Shown: piece after piece, positions 43,623-52,685 of the stretch
How the letters are laid out: every line of letters begins with the position of its first letter
Position numbering within the stretch: the stretch's first letter is position 1
Source: Gemmatimonadota bacterium
GTDB lineage: Bacteria; Gemmatimonadota; Gemmatimonadetes; Longimicrobiales; Gaopeijiaceae
Reading direction: 5' to 3'
Length of the DNA stretch: 64,000 nucleotides
Assembly (NCBI GenBank): GCA_022823145.1
Contig: JAJDXS010000083.1
Coordinates: 62,001-126,000 of the forward strand
Translations under genes and position numbers: made by a program
Notes under the pieces: generated by a model
Database searches by the model: none
Told to the model about the DNA's origin: nothing
Seen by the model: only the letters and a program-made list of their open reading frames with translations

Positions 43623-44162
43623 ATGTCCCAGCTGCCGAACCGGTTCGTGCCGTTTCTGGCCGGCGTCGCGATCCTGGCCGGGCTCTCCGCACCGGGGGCG
43701 GCGGTCGCCCAGTCCCGCGCGGCTGAGGCCGAGCGCCGCGTCGTTCTCGAGCGAATGGTGGAGGAGGTTGGGGAGGACTACCCCGACGTGGCGACGATCT
43801 CGGCGGTGGCCCTCCGCGATGCGCTGCCCGAGGGAGACTTTGTGCTCGTGGACGTTCGGACCGATGCGGAGCGCCGTGTCTCGACGCTTCCCGGCGCGAT
43901 CACGGGCGAGGAGTTCGAGGCGCGATTGCAGGAATTGGCGGGCCGGACCGTGGTGGCCTACTGCACCATCGGGAGGCGCAGTTCGGACTACGTGCGCAGG
44001 ATGGCCCGGCGCGGCGTCGACATGCTTAATCTGGAGGGAAGCGTGCTCGCCTGGACTCACGCGGGCGGGCAACTGGTCAACGACGGGGCGCCGACCCGCC
44101 GGCTGCACGTCTACGGGCGCCGTTGGAATCTGGCCGCCGACGGCTACCAGACGATCTGGTGA
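43623..44162 (+). CDS. Exported single-domain rhodanese
   Basis: A 179-residue protein starting at ATG 43623 with GGAGGTGA upstream and a signal peptide cut near AAVAQS. The rhodanese fold has FVLVDVRTDAERRVSTLPGA and the active Cys in VVAYCTIGRRSSDYV, followed by LEGSVLAWTHAGG. It probably moves sulfane sulfur in the periplasm. It is co-transcribed with the persulfide dioxygenase. Confidence 0.87.
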   Translation: MSQLPNRFVPFLAGVAILAGLSAPGAAVAQSRAAEAERRVVLERMVEEVGEDYPDVATISAVALRDALPEGDFVLVDVRTDAERRVSTLPGAITGEEFEARLQELAGRTVVAYCTIGRRSSDYVRRMARRGVDMLNLEGSVLAWTHAGGQLVNDGAPTRRLHVYGRRWNLAADGYQTIW

Positions 44163-44187
44163 CCGCCCACGCCGGGGACCGTCAGGC

Positions 44188-44838
44188 TCATCCCCTTTCG
44201 CCCTGCGGCTCCCCCGCGTGCTGTATGCGGTACACCGGGACGGCCAGGGCGGCTCCCGCCAGCGGTCCCACCCAGTAGATCCACAGGTCGTGCAGTGGAC
44301 CACCGCCGGCCAGGGCGACGAGGATCGGGCCGGTTCCCACTGCCGGGTTGAAAGCGCCGCCGGAAATATCTCCTACCGCGAACGCGCCGGCCATGACGAC
44401 GAACCCGATGGCCAGCCCGTAGTACGAGTTCCCCCGGGTGTGTGGTGAGGTCGCTACATTGAGAATCACCAGTGAGAGGGCGAAGGCGAAGAGGGATTCG
44501 GCGGCCAGCGCGACTGCGGGAGAAACTCCGGCACCTGGCTCCAATGTGAGGAAGCGGCCGGTGACAAGGCGAACGATCAGGGCGGCGGCAGCGGCCCCCG
44601 CGATCTGCATGGCGATGTAGGGGAGGAGGTCCCGGCGATCCAACTGGCCGCGCAGCAGGATCACGATGCTGATCGCGGGGTTGTAGTGGGCACCGGAGAT
44701 GTGAGCGCCCATGTACACGAGTGCGGCCAGCACAGACCCGATCGCGAGGGGTGCAGCGGTGCTTTCCTGGAGGACGGTCAGACCGATGGTCAGTACGAGT
44801 AGGAAGGTGCCGGCGAACTCGGTGAGGTATCGGCCCAT
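44188..44838 (-). CDS. MIP-family channel (aquaporin/glycerol facilitator type)
   Basis: A 216-residue channel starting at ATG 44838, behind GGAGTGATC. It has six transmembrane helices and two half-helices with NPA motifs: GAHYNPAISI and GGAFNPAVGTGP. In most aquaporins the second NPA is followed by Arg of the selectivity filter; here it is Val. That suggests a wider or less polar pore. Candidate solutes include neutral molecules such as H2S, ammonia or glycerol; none is shown. It is convergent with the exported rhodanese. Confidence 0.87.
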   Translation of the reverse strand: MGRYLTEFAGTFLLVLTIGLTVLQESTAAPLAIGSVLAALVYMGAHISGAHYNPAISIVILLRGQLDRRDLLPYIAMQIAGAAAAALIVRLVTGRFLTLEPGAGVSPAVALAAESLFAFALSLVILNVATSPHTRGNSYYGLAIGFVVMAGAFAVGDISGGAFNPAVGTGPILVALAGGGPLHDLWIYWVGPLAGAALAVPVYRIQHAGEPQGERG

Positions 44839-44879
44839 CGTGGGATCACTCCGTGGGTACGGGAGAGGGGGATGACAGG

Positions 44880-45776
44880 TTGAGCGCAACTACCATAGCT
44901 CCGCCGCAGGCCGGGAATCACCCCCGATGGACGCGGGTGATCGCGATGGCCGCGGTCTTACTCGGGCTGGCGGCGTCAGCGAAGGCTCATGCACAGGAAG
45001 CCGGCGATCGCTGGCAAGCCTCGACCGAATTCAGCTTCGTCCGCACGGGGGGGAACGCGGAGTCGTCGACCTTCGGTATCGGAACTGCAGTGACCCGGTC
45101 GTGGGACCGAACCGAGGTCAAGATCGAGGCGGGCGGAATCCGAACCCGTTCAACGCGCTACCGGCGAGTTGCCGTCGGGACGGAAGCCGACTATCGCGTC
45201 GAGGAGAACGCGGAAAGCAACATTTCGGCGGAGAACTACAATGCCCGGGTGCGGCTTGATCGCAGGTTCTCCGAGCGGACGTCGGTCTTCGTGCAGTCGG
45301 GCTGGACCCGCAACACCTTCTCGGGAATCCGGCATCGTCTGGTGAACGTGCTCGGTGTTTCCACTCGCTGGGCCGCCTCGGACACGCAGCGCCTGCGAAC
45401 CGCCTACGGGTTTACCCATACCGTCCAGGAGGACGTGGTGCCGGATCCCGACGCAGACGGACGCTTCCTGGGTCTGAGGCTGTCGTCCGAGTACTGGCGG
45501 AAACTGACCGAAAGCGCCGAATGGACGAGCAACCTGGTCATGGACGGCAACGGCGACGACCCCTCCGATGTGCGGGCCGACTGGACGAATTCCCTGAGCG
45601 TTGCGATGAACGAGCACCTGGGGTTGAAGACGTCGCTCCGAACGACCTTCGACAACCAGCCGGCGCTGGCGCGGGTGCCCCTGGTGTCCGCCGCCGGGGA
45701 AGAAGCGGGAAACGTGCTGATCCGGCGCCAGGAACTGGACCGGGTCTTTACCGTGGCGCTGGTGGTGAGCTTCTAG
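44880..45776 (+). CDS. DUF481-family outer-membrane protein
   Basis: A 298-residue protein. The TTG start at 44880 is chosen with GAGAGGGGG upstream; GTG 44853 is an alternative. The signal peptide (IAMAAVLLGLAASAKAHAQ) leads to a beta-rich chain with alternating strands and a terminal Phe (FTVALVVSF), as needed for barrel insertion. The YdiY/DUF481 family is salt-induced in some bacteria; its role is unknown. Divergent from the MIP gene with almost no intergenic space, so their promoters overlap or one is internal. Confidence 0.78.
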   Translation: MSATTIAPPQAGNHPRWTRVIAMAAVLLGLAASAKAHAQEAGDRWQASTEFSFVRTGGNAESSTFGIGTAVTRSWDRTEVKIEAGGIRTRSTRYRRVAVGTEADYRVEENAESNISAENYNARVRLDRRFSERTSVFVQSGWTRNTFSGIRHRLVNVLGVSTRWAASDTQRLRTAYGFTHTVQEDVVPDPDADGRFLGLRLSSEYWRKLTESAEWTSNLVMDGNGDDPSDVRADWTNSLSVAMNEHLGLKTSLRTTFDNQPALARVPLVSAAGEEAGNVLIRRQELDRVFTVALVVSF

Positions 45777-46420
45777 CGGGACGGTTCGCGCGGTCGGCGG
45801 ATCCACGGTGCACGCAGACCGAAGTCCTGTCCCTCGACGTAGGGCTCGCCGAACCTCAGCATTGTGGTCACGGGTTGTTGGCCGGGCGGGATGACCACGA
45901 TGTACAGGCGGTCGTACTCGAATTCCTGGATCGGCTCGGAGGCACCACCCCCGAGCGCCTCGACGAGCATGGGTGTCGTGTTGCTGTGCCCCACCACGAG
46001 ATGGTGTCCCGGTGTGGCGCTCAGCGTAGAGGCGAACATCTCAAGCTCTTCCGGATCGTAGATCCGCGGCTCGAGGCCGATATCCTCGGCGATGGGGCGG
46101 GCGGTGTCCCTGGTGCGCTGCCACTCCGTGGTATGCACGTGGGTGACGCCGGCCTGGGCCAGGAGGTGTCGCAGAACCTGGGTCCGAATCTGGCCGGCCA
46201 GTGCGAGGGGCGGATCGTCCGAGCCGTCTTCGGCTCGTTCGGCGTGGCGCACCAGATAGACGACGACGGGTTCGGCGCCTGCGTTCTGGACGCGTTCGGC
46301 CTGGAACCCGGAGGCGTGGGCCTGACCGGCGAAGCCGATTGTCGATCCAAGCGTGGCCGCTGCCAGGGAGAGCGCGGTCGCCAGGCGACACCGGATTGGA
46401 CGCAACTGGATCTTCACCAT
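45773..46420 (-). CDS. Exported histidine phosphatase superfamily protein
   Basis: A 215-residue protein with signal peptide (cut near AHASGF). The catalytic LVRHAERAED carries the phosphorylated His, the second core sits in WQRTRDTA, and VVGHSNTTP holds the second His. It belongs to branch 1, the SixA/phosphoglycerate-mutase-like group. An exported member could dephosphorylate sugar phosphates or proteins. Its stop overlaps that of the DUF481 gene by 4 bp in convergent orientation. Confidence 0.85.
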   Translation of the reverse strand: MVKIQLRPIRCRLATALSLAAATLGSTIGFAGQAHASGFQAERVQNAGAEPVVVYLVRHAERAEDGSDDPPLALAGQIRTQVLRHLLAQAGVTHVHTTEWQRTRDTARPIAEDIGLEPRIYDPEELEMFASTLSATPGHHLVVGHSNTTPMLVEALGGGASEPIQEFEYDRLYIVVIPPGQQPVTTMLRFGEPYVEGQDFGLRAPWIRRPREPSR

Positions 46421-46682
46421 TCCCTCACTCCCGTGTGGCGGGGGCGGCGCACCGGGTTCTGTGACCCGTCCGAATCGCTATCTCAATACTTGAATACATA
46501 TAAGTCCATGTCTCCCATTTAATTTACAATAATGGGCAAACAAATGTTTCCATTTTTCCCCAGGGAACAGCGGGGTACGCCCGCGCCGACTGACGCGCCG
46601 GACGCGTCCGTGAGTGCCGACCGCGCTGCGGACATGTCCGCTCGGACTGGCGACGACCGGCTCCGACGAGACAGATTTGTGG
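46421..46682. other. Gene-free region upstream of RNase P RNA, with an AT-rich island
   Basis: About 260 bp with no coding signal. Positions 46480-46560 are strikingly AT-rich, holding TATAAG, TACAAT and a CCCATT/AATGGG inverted repeat at about 46515-46536. They likely contain promoters for the phosphatase gene and/or rnpB. The following 120 bp are GC-rich and unremarkable. Confidence 0.5.
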
Positions 46683-47085
<403 letters not shown>

Positions 47086-47145
47086 GCGCCCGCCGGGCTG
47101 CGGGGTTGACCCGTGATCGCCGGCGGGGGATCATTACTGCACCTT

Positions 47146-47219
<74 letters not shown>

Positions 47220-47262
47220 TTCTGCCGATGTCGGCCCGGTCGGATTCTCGCCCCCGGACGCA

Positions 47263-48066
47263 TCACGCAGGCGTCCTTCCTTCGGCTGGTTCACTGCTCG
47301 GAGGTGCCGCCGTCCTTCCCCGGGCATCGGGGTCGCGGGGTGGTCTGCGTAGCTGAACCGGCTTGCGACCTGCTCGTACCCGCAGGTTCAATGCCTCGAC
47401 GAAGACCGAGAATCCCATGGCGAAGTAAATGTAACCCTTCGGGATATGTTGACCGAAGCCCTCTGCCACCAGGGTCATGCCGAGCAGGAGCAGGAAACTC
47501 AGGGCGAGCATCTTCACCGTGGGGTGGTTGTTGACGAACTCCGACACTGCGTTGGCGGCGAGCAGCATGACCACGACGGCAAGGACGATGGCGATCGCCA
47601 TCACCATGAAGTCTTCCGCGAGTCCCACGGCGGTGATCACCGAATCCAGCGAGAAGACGATGTCCATGACCGCGATCTGGGCGAGTACGGCACCGTAGCT
47701 TGCGGCGCGCGCCTTGCCCGCTCCCTCCTCGTCTCCCTCGAGACGGTGGTGCACTTCACGGGTGGCTTTTGCGAGCAGGAACAGCCCGCCTCCGATCAGG
47801 ATCAGGTCGCGACCCGAATACCCATGCCCGAGGACGCTGAACAGGGGCGCGGTGAGCCTCATGATGAAGGAGATCGCGCCAAGCAGCGCCAGGCGGGTAA
47901 CCATGGCCAGGATCAGGCCGTTTCGGCGGGCTGCGGGCTGCTGCTCCTCGGGCAGCTTGTCGGCGAGAATGGAGATGAAGATGATGTTGTCGATCCCGAG
48001 GACGATTTCCAGAATCGCCAGCGTCGCCAGGGCGATCCATGCCTCGGGATTCGAAATCCATTCCAT
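47263..48066 (-). CDS. TerC-family integral membrane protein
   Basis: A 267-residue protein of about seven transmembrane helices. It carries the acidic membrane motifs of the family, LEIVLGIDNIIFI and DIVFSLDSVITAVG. A cytoplasmic charged loop lies between (ATREVHHRLEGDEEG), and a basic C-terminal tail of about 40 residues follows. TerC/Alx relatives export manganese or help metalate exoenzymes. No yybP-ykoY riboswitch was recognised upstream, but a 15-bp palindrome lies 26 bp before the start. Confidence 0.9.
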   Translation of the reverse strand: MEWISNPEAWIALATLAILEIVLGIDNIIFISILADKLPEEQQPAARRNGLILAMVTRLALLGAISFIMRLTAPLFSVLGHGYSGRDLILIGGGLFLLAKATREVHHRLEGDEEGAGKARAASYGAVLAQIAVMDIVFSLDSVITAVGLAEDFMVMAIAIVLAVVVMLLAANAVSEFVNNHPTVKMLALSFLLLLGMTLVAEGFGQHIPKGYIYFAMGFSVFVEALNLRVRAGRKPVQLRRPPRDPDARGRTAAPPSSEPAEGRTPA

Positions 48067-48091
48067 GCGCTGCCACCTGGACCTTGGGCTC

Positions 48092-48106
48092 TCACCGTAT
48101 CGGTGA
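48092..48106. promoter_or_regulatory. 15-bp palindrome between terC-like gene and dehydrogenase
   Basis: TCACCG-TAT-CGGTGA is a perfect inverted repeat with a 3-bp AT centre, in the divergent intergenic region. The size suits a dimeric regulator. No matching regulator is adjacent. Confidence 0.4.
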
Positions 48107-48246
48107 CGGGGCCGCTCGCGGGCGGGCGCATCTCCCGTCGTTGAAATGTATTTGATTTGGTGCGCGCGGCGGAATGGTCCGGCACATCCCGGGCGGGCCG
48201 TTGCGGCCGAAGGCCAACCGTGGAACCAGCGAACGGGGGGGTACGG

Positions 48247-49302
48247 ATGAGCTCGACAATCGAGTCTCTGATCGAGGAATGGGACGGCCTGGGGGTAGTC
48301 ACGTCATACCATCGGGAAACGGATACCTGGATCTTCGTGGCGCTGCACGACGCCACCCTGGGACGTCCCACGGGCGGCTGCAGACTCAAGAGCTACGGCT
48401 CGCCTGCGTCGGCGCTGCACGATGCCATGCGCCTGGCCGAGGGAATGACCTTCAAGTGGGCTGCGATGGGCTTCGAGTACGGGGGCGGCAAGTCCGTTCT
48501 CGCCGTGCCCGGGCCGATCGACGGCACGGCCAGACGCGCCCTGTTCAGGCACTTCGGGAAACTGCTGAACCGCCTCGACGGGGCGTACGGGGTGGGCGAG
48601 GATCTGGGCACGACCCCCGAGGACATGGCGTTCCTGGCCACGATTACCTCCGCAGTTGCGGGTTCGGGCCATGGCTCCCATCCCGTCGATCCGGGTCCGT
48701 TCACCGCCGCCGGTGTGCACGCCGGGATCGTGGCGTCGCTGTCTCACGCGTACGGTACCGGGGATCTGACCGGACGTTCGGTGCTCGTACAGGGGGTGGG
48801 GGACGTCGGCGGGCCCCTGGCGGTGCTGCTGGCTCGATCGGGGGCCGGGGTTCTCGTGTCGGATGTGGATGCGGATCGGGCCAGTGCGGTGGCGCGGGAG
48901 TGCGGGGGGACCGTTGTCGATCCCCGGCATGTCTACGACGCGGAGTGCGACGTCTATGCCCCGTGTGCCGTGGGTGCAACGGTGAGCCGCCGAACCATTC
49001 CCGAGCTGCGCTGCAGAATCGTCGCGGGATCGGCCAACAACCAGCTTGAGCGCCCCGAGGATGCCGACCTTCTGGTCGAGCGAGGCATCCTGTACGCGCC
49101 GGATTACGTCATTAACGGGGGAGGAGCCATGGCGTTCGGTTTGATGGAGCGCGGGACTCGCGACTCGGCAGAGGTGACGAACGAGGTGCGCCGGCGCATC
49201 GCCGGGTCGCTGGACGGGATCTTCCGGGAGGCGGAGGCGCTCTCGATCTCTCCGGCCGTGGCTGCTCACAGGGTCGCCGCGAAGGCGCTGGGTCGGACAT
49301 GA
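48247..49302 (+). CDS. Leu/Val/Phe-type (ELFV) amino-acid dehydrogenase
   Basis: A 351-residue NAD-dependent oxidative deaminase. Seen are GRPTGGCRL, the catalytic Lys in FEYGGGKSVL, YGVGEDLGTTPEDM, the Rossmann motif VQGVGDVGGPLAVLL with an acidic Asp after the second strand (SDVDADRA), and GSANNQLERPEDADLL. Length and motifs fit the leucine/valine/phenylalanine group better than glutamate dehydrogenase. It starts the catabolism of amino acids, consistent with the peptidase content of the window. Divergent from the TerC gene. Confidence 0.88.
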   Translation: MSSTIESLIEEWDGLGVVTSYHRETDTWIFVALHDATLGRPTGGCRLKSYGSPASALHDAMRLAEGMTFKWAAMGFEYGGGKSVLAVPGPIDGTARRALFRHFGKLLNRLDGAYGVGEDLGTTPEDMAFLATITSAVAGSGHGSHPVDPGPFTAAGVHAGIVASLSHAYGTGDLTGRSVLVQGVGDVGGPLAVLLARSGAGVLVSDVDADRASAVARECGGTVVDPRHVYDAECDVYAPCAVGATVSRRTIPELRCRIVAGSANNQLERPEDADLLVERGILYAPDYVINGGGAMAFGLMERGTRDSAEVTNEVRRRIAGSLDGIFREAEALSISPAVAAHRVAAKALGRT

Positions 49303-49394
49303 CCCGGCCCGGCGCATCCGGTTGACCGGCCGCCACGGCCTTGACCAGATTCGAACTCGAAGTACGAGAGGAAACGACAGAGGAGACGTTCCCG

Positions 49395-49949
49395 ATGCGG
49401 ACCTTGCCGAGATTGTCATCCGCCGTGGCGATGCTCCTTCTGTCTCTGGCCGCGGTGCCCCAGGGCCATGGACAGACCACCGGTCGTGCCGGTGAAGCGG
49501 CGTTTCTGCGAGCGGTCGGCGAGAACTTCGGCTTTCCTTCGAGCGAGCTGGAGGTGCTTCGGCGATGGGGTCTTTCCGCGGGCGAAATCCCGGTGGTCCT
49601 TTTCCTCGCCAAGCGTGCGGGCGTCTCTCCGGATGTCGTGGTGACCCAGCGTGGAGGCGGTGAGAGCTGGATGGCAGTCGCCGGCAGATACTCGCTTCAC
49701 GCGGGTGACTTCCACGTTCAGCTCGATGGTCCCTACGGTGCTCTGGCGGGAGCGTACAACCGCTTCAATGAGCGGCCGGCATCCGATTGGCGCGAAATCC
49801 CGCTTTCCGACGTCGAGGTGGTGGGCCTCGTGAACGCGAGGTTTCTGGCGGGGTATCTGAATGTGTCGCCGGGCCGCGCGGCCCAGGAACTCGGCCAGGG
49901 AGACGTGGTGGGCGCCTTCCTGCGGTTGAGGGGTCGAGACGCGCCGTGA
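49395..49949 (+). CDS. Small exported protein of unknown function
   Basis: A 184-residue protein with a signal peptide cut near GHGQTT. The frame opens at TTG 49341, but ATG 49395 begins the signal peptide. The mature part has a conserved-looking pattern, [20 protein letters not shown], then [15 protein letters not shown] and ADFHVQL-like residues, that I recall from uncharacterised proteins of other phyla but cannot name. The rest is helical with no Cys. It lies 43 bp upstream of the nitroreductase on the same strand. Confidence 0.7.
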   Translation: MRTLPRLSSAVAMLLLSLAAVPQGHGQTTGRAGEAAFLRAVGENFGFPSSELEVLRRWGLSAGEIPVVLFLAKRAGVSPDVVVTQRGGGESWMAVAGRYSLHAGDFHVQLDGPYGALAGAYNRFNERPASDWREIPLSDVEVVGLVNARFLAGYLNVSPGRAAQELGQGDVVGAFLRLRGRDAP

Positions 49950-49992
49950 GGCTTCGGGGGCTGCACACCTCGGTCCGCCGGCCCGGCACGCC

Positions 49993-50661
49993 TTGAGCCG
50001 GCCCCGCTTCATCCCGCTGGGTTCGTTCGTCCAGCGTTCCCGGTCGGAGATGTTGCAGCGGGCGCGGGAATTCCGCCGGGATCTGGCTCGCCGTCGGACC
50101 GTTCGCGATTTCAGCAGCCGGCAGGTTCCTCTCGAGGTGATCGAAGAGTGCATTCGGGCGGCCGGCACCGCGCCCAACGGTGCAAACCACCAGCCATGGC
50201 ACTTCGTGGTCGTGTCCGACCCCGAAATCAAGTCGCGTATCCGGGTCGCCGCCGAAGAAGAGGAACGCGCATTCTACGGTGGCGGCGCTCCCCGGGAGTG
50301 GCTGGACGCACTAGCGGCTCTGGGAACCGACGAACACAAGCCGTTTCTCGAGACGGCCCCCTACCTCGTTGTGATCTTCGCGGAGCGTTACCAGCTTCTT
50401 CCCGACGACCGCAAGGTGAAGAACTACTACGTCCAGGAGAGCGTCGGCATCGCGACCGGGATGCTGATCACCGGACTCCACCACGCGGGCCTGGCCACGC
50501 TTACGCACACGCCTTCGCCGATGAACTTCCTGAATGAGATCCTCGATCGCCCGCCGAACGAACGCCCGTACCTGATCCTGGTCGTGGGCTACCCGGCCAG
50601 TGACGCGCAGGTGCCTGCAATCACCAAGAAGTCCCTCGGGGAAATCGCCACCTTCTTGTAA
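49993..50661 (+). CDS. Nitroreductase-family flavoprotein (IYD/BluB-like)
   Basis: A 222-residue FMN enzyme. The TTG start keeps the N-terminal RFIPLGSF segment found in iodotyrosine-deiodinase-like members. The FMN site has [32 protein letters not shown] and [19 protein letters not shown], and the C-terminal [16 protein letters not shown] closes the fold. Reduction of aromatic or halogenated compounds is typical of the group; the substrate here is unknown. Confidence 0.87.
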   Translation: MSRPRFIPLGSFVQRSRSEMLQRAREFRRDLARRRTVRDFSSRQVPLEVIEECIRAAGTAPNGANHQPWHFVVVSDPEIKSRIRVAAEEEERAFYGGGAPREWLDALAALGTDEHKPFLETAPYLVVIFAERYQLLPDDRKVKNYYVQESVGIATGMLITGLHHAGLATLTHTPSPMNFLNEILDRPPNERPYLILVVGYPASDAQVPAITKKSLGEIATFL

Positions 50662-50771
50662 TCCCTGTCGGTTCGGGCGAACGTAAGGGGTTGTGTACCA
50701 ATCCCGCGGACCATCCGCGCAACGCAGGTGCCGTTTTGCGGCCGGACCTCTTCTCCGGTCGAGGAGATTGA

Positions 50772-52685
50772 ATGGGCGTAGATCTCGCTCCGCAGACTTC
50801 TCCCGAGGCGATCCGGGTATTCACCCGCGCGCTCCTTCGTGACATGCTGGCCATGGAGCGGTTGCTCGCCGAGGGCCACATCGAGTCGGGAATCCGTCGC
50901 TTCGGCGCCGAGCAGGAGATGTTCCTGGTCAACGAAGCGTGGAGGCCGGCGCCGGTCGCGGTCGAGGTTCTCGAGGACCTGAACGACGAACCGTTCACGA
51001 CGGAGCTCGCACGATTCAACCTCGAGGCCAACCTGTCGCCGCGCGTACTGGAAGGGTCGTGCTTCTCGGACATGCACGCGGAACTCGACGGGTACGTCGA
51101 TCGTGTCCGGGCAGCGGCCCGTCGGCATGGTTCGGAGGTCATGCTGACCGGAATCCTCCCTACGCTGGCCAAGTCGGACCTGTCACTCGACAACATCACG
51201 CCGCGGGCGCGCTACTACGCTCTCAACGACGCGATGAACCAGGCGGGCGGCGGCGCCTTCCGGCTCCGGATCCGGGGCACCGATGAACTGATGATCCAGC
51301 ACGATTCGGTCATGCTCGAGGCGTGCAACACCAGTTTCCAGGTTCACCTCCAGGTTTCGGCGGATGAGTTCGCCCACTTCTACAACGTTGCGCAAGCCGT
51401 TACCGGGCCTGTGCTTGCCGCGTGCGTGAACTCCCCTCTCCTCTTCGGCCGGCGATTGTGGGCGGAAACCCGCATAGCCCTCTTCCAGCAGTCGTTGGAC
51501 ACCCGGGGGGCTGATCTTCACCTGCGGGAAATGAGTTCGCGCGTGCGATTCGGCGGGCACTGGCTGGAGCGTTCTGCCGTGGAGCTCTTTCAGGAAGACG
51601 TCGCGGCATTTCACGTCCTGCTGGCCACTCCGGTGGACGAGGACCCGCTCGCCGTGCTCGACGAGGGAGGCGTGCCGAAACTGAAGGCGTTGCAGCTGTT
51701 CAACGGGACGGTCTACCGCTGGAACCGGCCATGCTACGGCATCTCGAAGGGGAAACCCCATCTACGCATCGAGTGCCGGGTTCTCCCCGCCGGCCCCACG
51801 ACCCTCGACGAGATGGCAAATGCGGTGTTCTGGATCGGTGCCGTCCTGGGTGTCGCCCGCAAGTACCCGGATCTGACCGAGCGCATGGATTTCGACGACG
51901 CCAAGAGCAACTTCCTCGCCGCTTCCCGACTCGGCCTTCGCTCCGGATTGGCCTGGCTGGACGGGGAAAGCGGTCCGTCCGACCGGCTGGTGCTGGAGAC
52001 GCTGCTCCCACTGGCCGAGGAGGGGCTTGCCGATTATCCGATCGACGGAAGCGAAGTAGCCCGCTATCTGTCGGTGATCGAGGAGCGTGTCGGGGCCGGG
52101 GTCACCGGCGCGTCCTGGGCGCTGCGCTCGCTCAGCAAGCTCAAGAAGTCCGGAACCCGCGGAGAGCGCCTGGCGGCCATCACGGCGGCCACGGTTCGGC
52201 AGCAGGTTGAAGGAACCCCCGTCGCGCGATGGGAAACGGCCCAGATCCACGACGCGGGCGGATGGAAGCACCACTACATGCGCGTGGAGCAGTACATGAC
52301 CACCGCGCTGACCACGGTGAACCAGGATGAGCTGGTGGAGCTGGTCGCGTACCTGATGGACTTTCGCGGGATCCGGCACGTGCTCATCGAGGACAGTGAG
52401 CATCGCCTCGTCGGTGTGGTGTCCTACCGTTCCATCCTGCGGTTGATGGCCGAAGGCCGGACGCCTGCCGAAGCGGAGGCGATGCCCGTCAGCGATGTCA
52501 TGGTGCGGGATCCCGTCACCATCGCCCCCGAGACGACCACCATGGACGCGATTCGCATCATGCGCGAGAAAAGGGTATCGGCGCTGCCCGTGGTAAAGGA
52601 CGAACAGCTGATCGGTCTTGTGAGCGAGACGGATTTCATGCCCATGGCCTATCATCTGCTCGAAGAGCGCCTGCAGGGAACGTGA
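50772..52685 (+). CDS. Glutamate-cysteine ligase-like enzyme fused to CBS domains
   Basis: A 637-residue protein. Residues about 40-440 match the GCS2-type carboxylate-amine ligase fold: RFGAEQEMFLVNE (metal Glu residues), ARFNLEANLSPRVLEG, AFRLRIRGTDELMI, EACNTSFQVHLQV and HLRIECRVLPAGPTTLDEM. After a helical linker, residues about 500-632 form a CBS pair (MTTALTTVNQDELVELV and VMVRDPVTIAPETTTMDA). CBS domains sense adenosyl compounds, so activity may follow energy charge. The products could be gamma-glutamylcysteine or another gamma-glutamyl amide. The AstE-like gene overlaps its stop. Confidence 0.88.
   Translation: MGVDLAPQTSPEAIRVFTRALLRDMLAMERLLAEGHIESGIRRFGAEQEMFLVNEAWRPAPVAVEVLEDLNDEPFTTELARFNLEANLSPRVLEGSCFSDMHAELDGYVDRVRAAARRHGSEVMLTGILPTLAKSDLSLDNITPRARYYALNDAMNQAGGGAFRLRIRGTDELMIQHDSVMLEACNTSFQVHLQVSADEFAHFYNVAQAVTGPVLAACVNSPLLFGRRLWAETRIALFQQSLDTRGADLHLREMSSRVRFGGHWLERSAVELFQEDVAAFHVLLATPVDEDPLAVLDEGGVPKLKALQLFNGTVYRWNRPCYGISKGKPHLRIECRVLPAGPTTLDEMANAVFWIGAVLGVARKYPDLTERMDFDDAKSNFLAASRLGLRSGLAWLDGESGPSDRLVLETLLPLAEEGLADYPIDGSEVARYLSVIEERVGAGVTGASWALRSLSKLKKSGTRGERLAAITAATVRQQVEGTPVARWETAQIHDAGGWKHHYMRVEQYMTTALTTVNQDELVELVAYLMDFRGIRHVLIEDSEHRLVGVVSYRSILRLMAEGRTPAEAEAMPVSDVMVRDPVTIAPETTTMDAIRIMREKRVSALPVVKDEQLIGLVSETDFMPMAYHLLEERLQGT

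Noticed and set aside
48067..48246. yybP-ykoY manganese riboswitch upstream of the TerC-family gene
   Set aside because: The characteristic conserved loops could not be recognised; only the 15-bp palindrome is clear.
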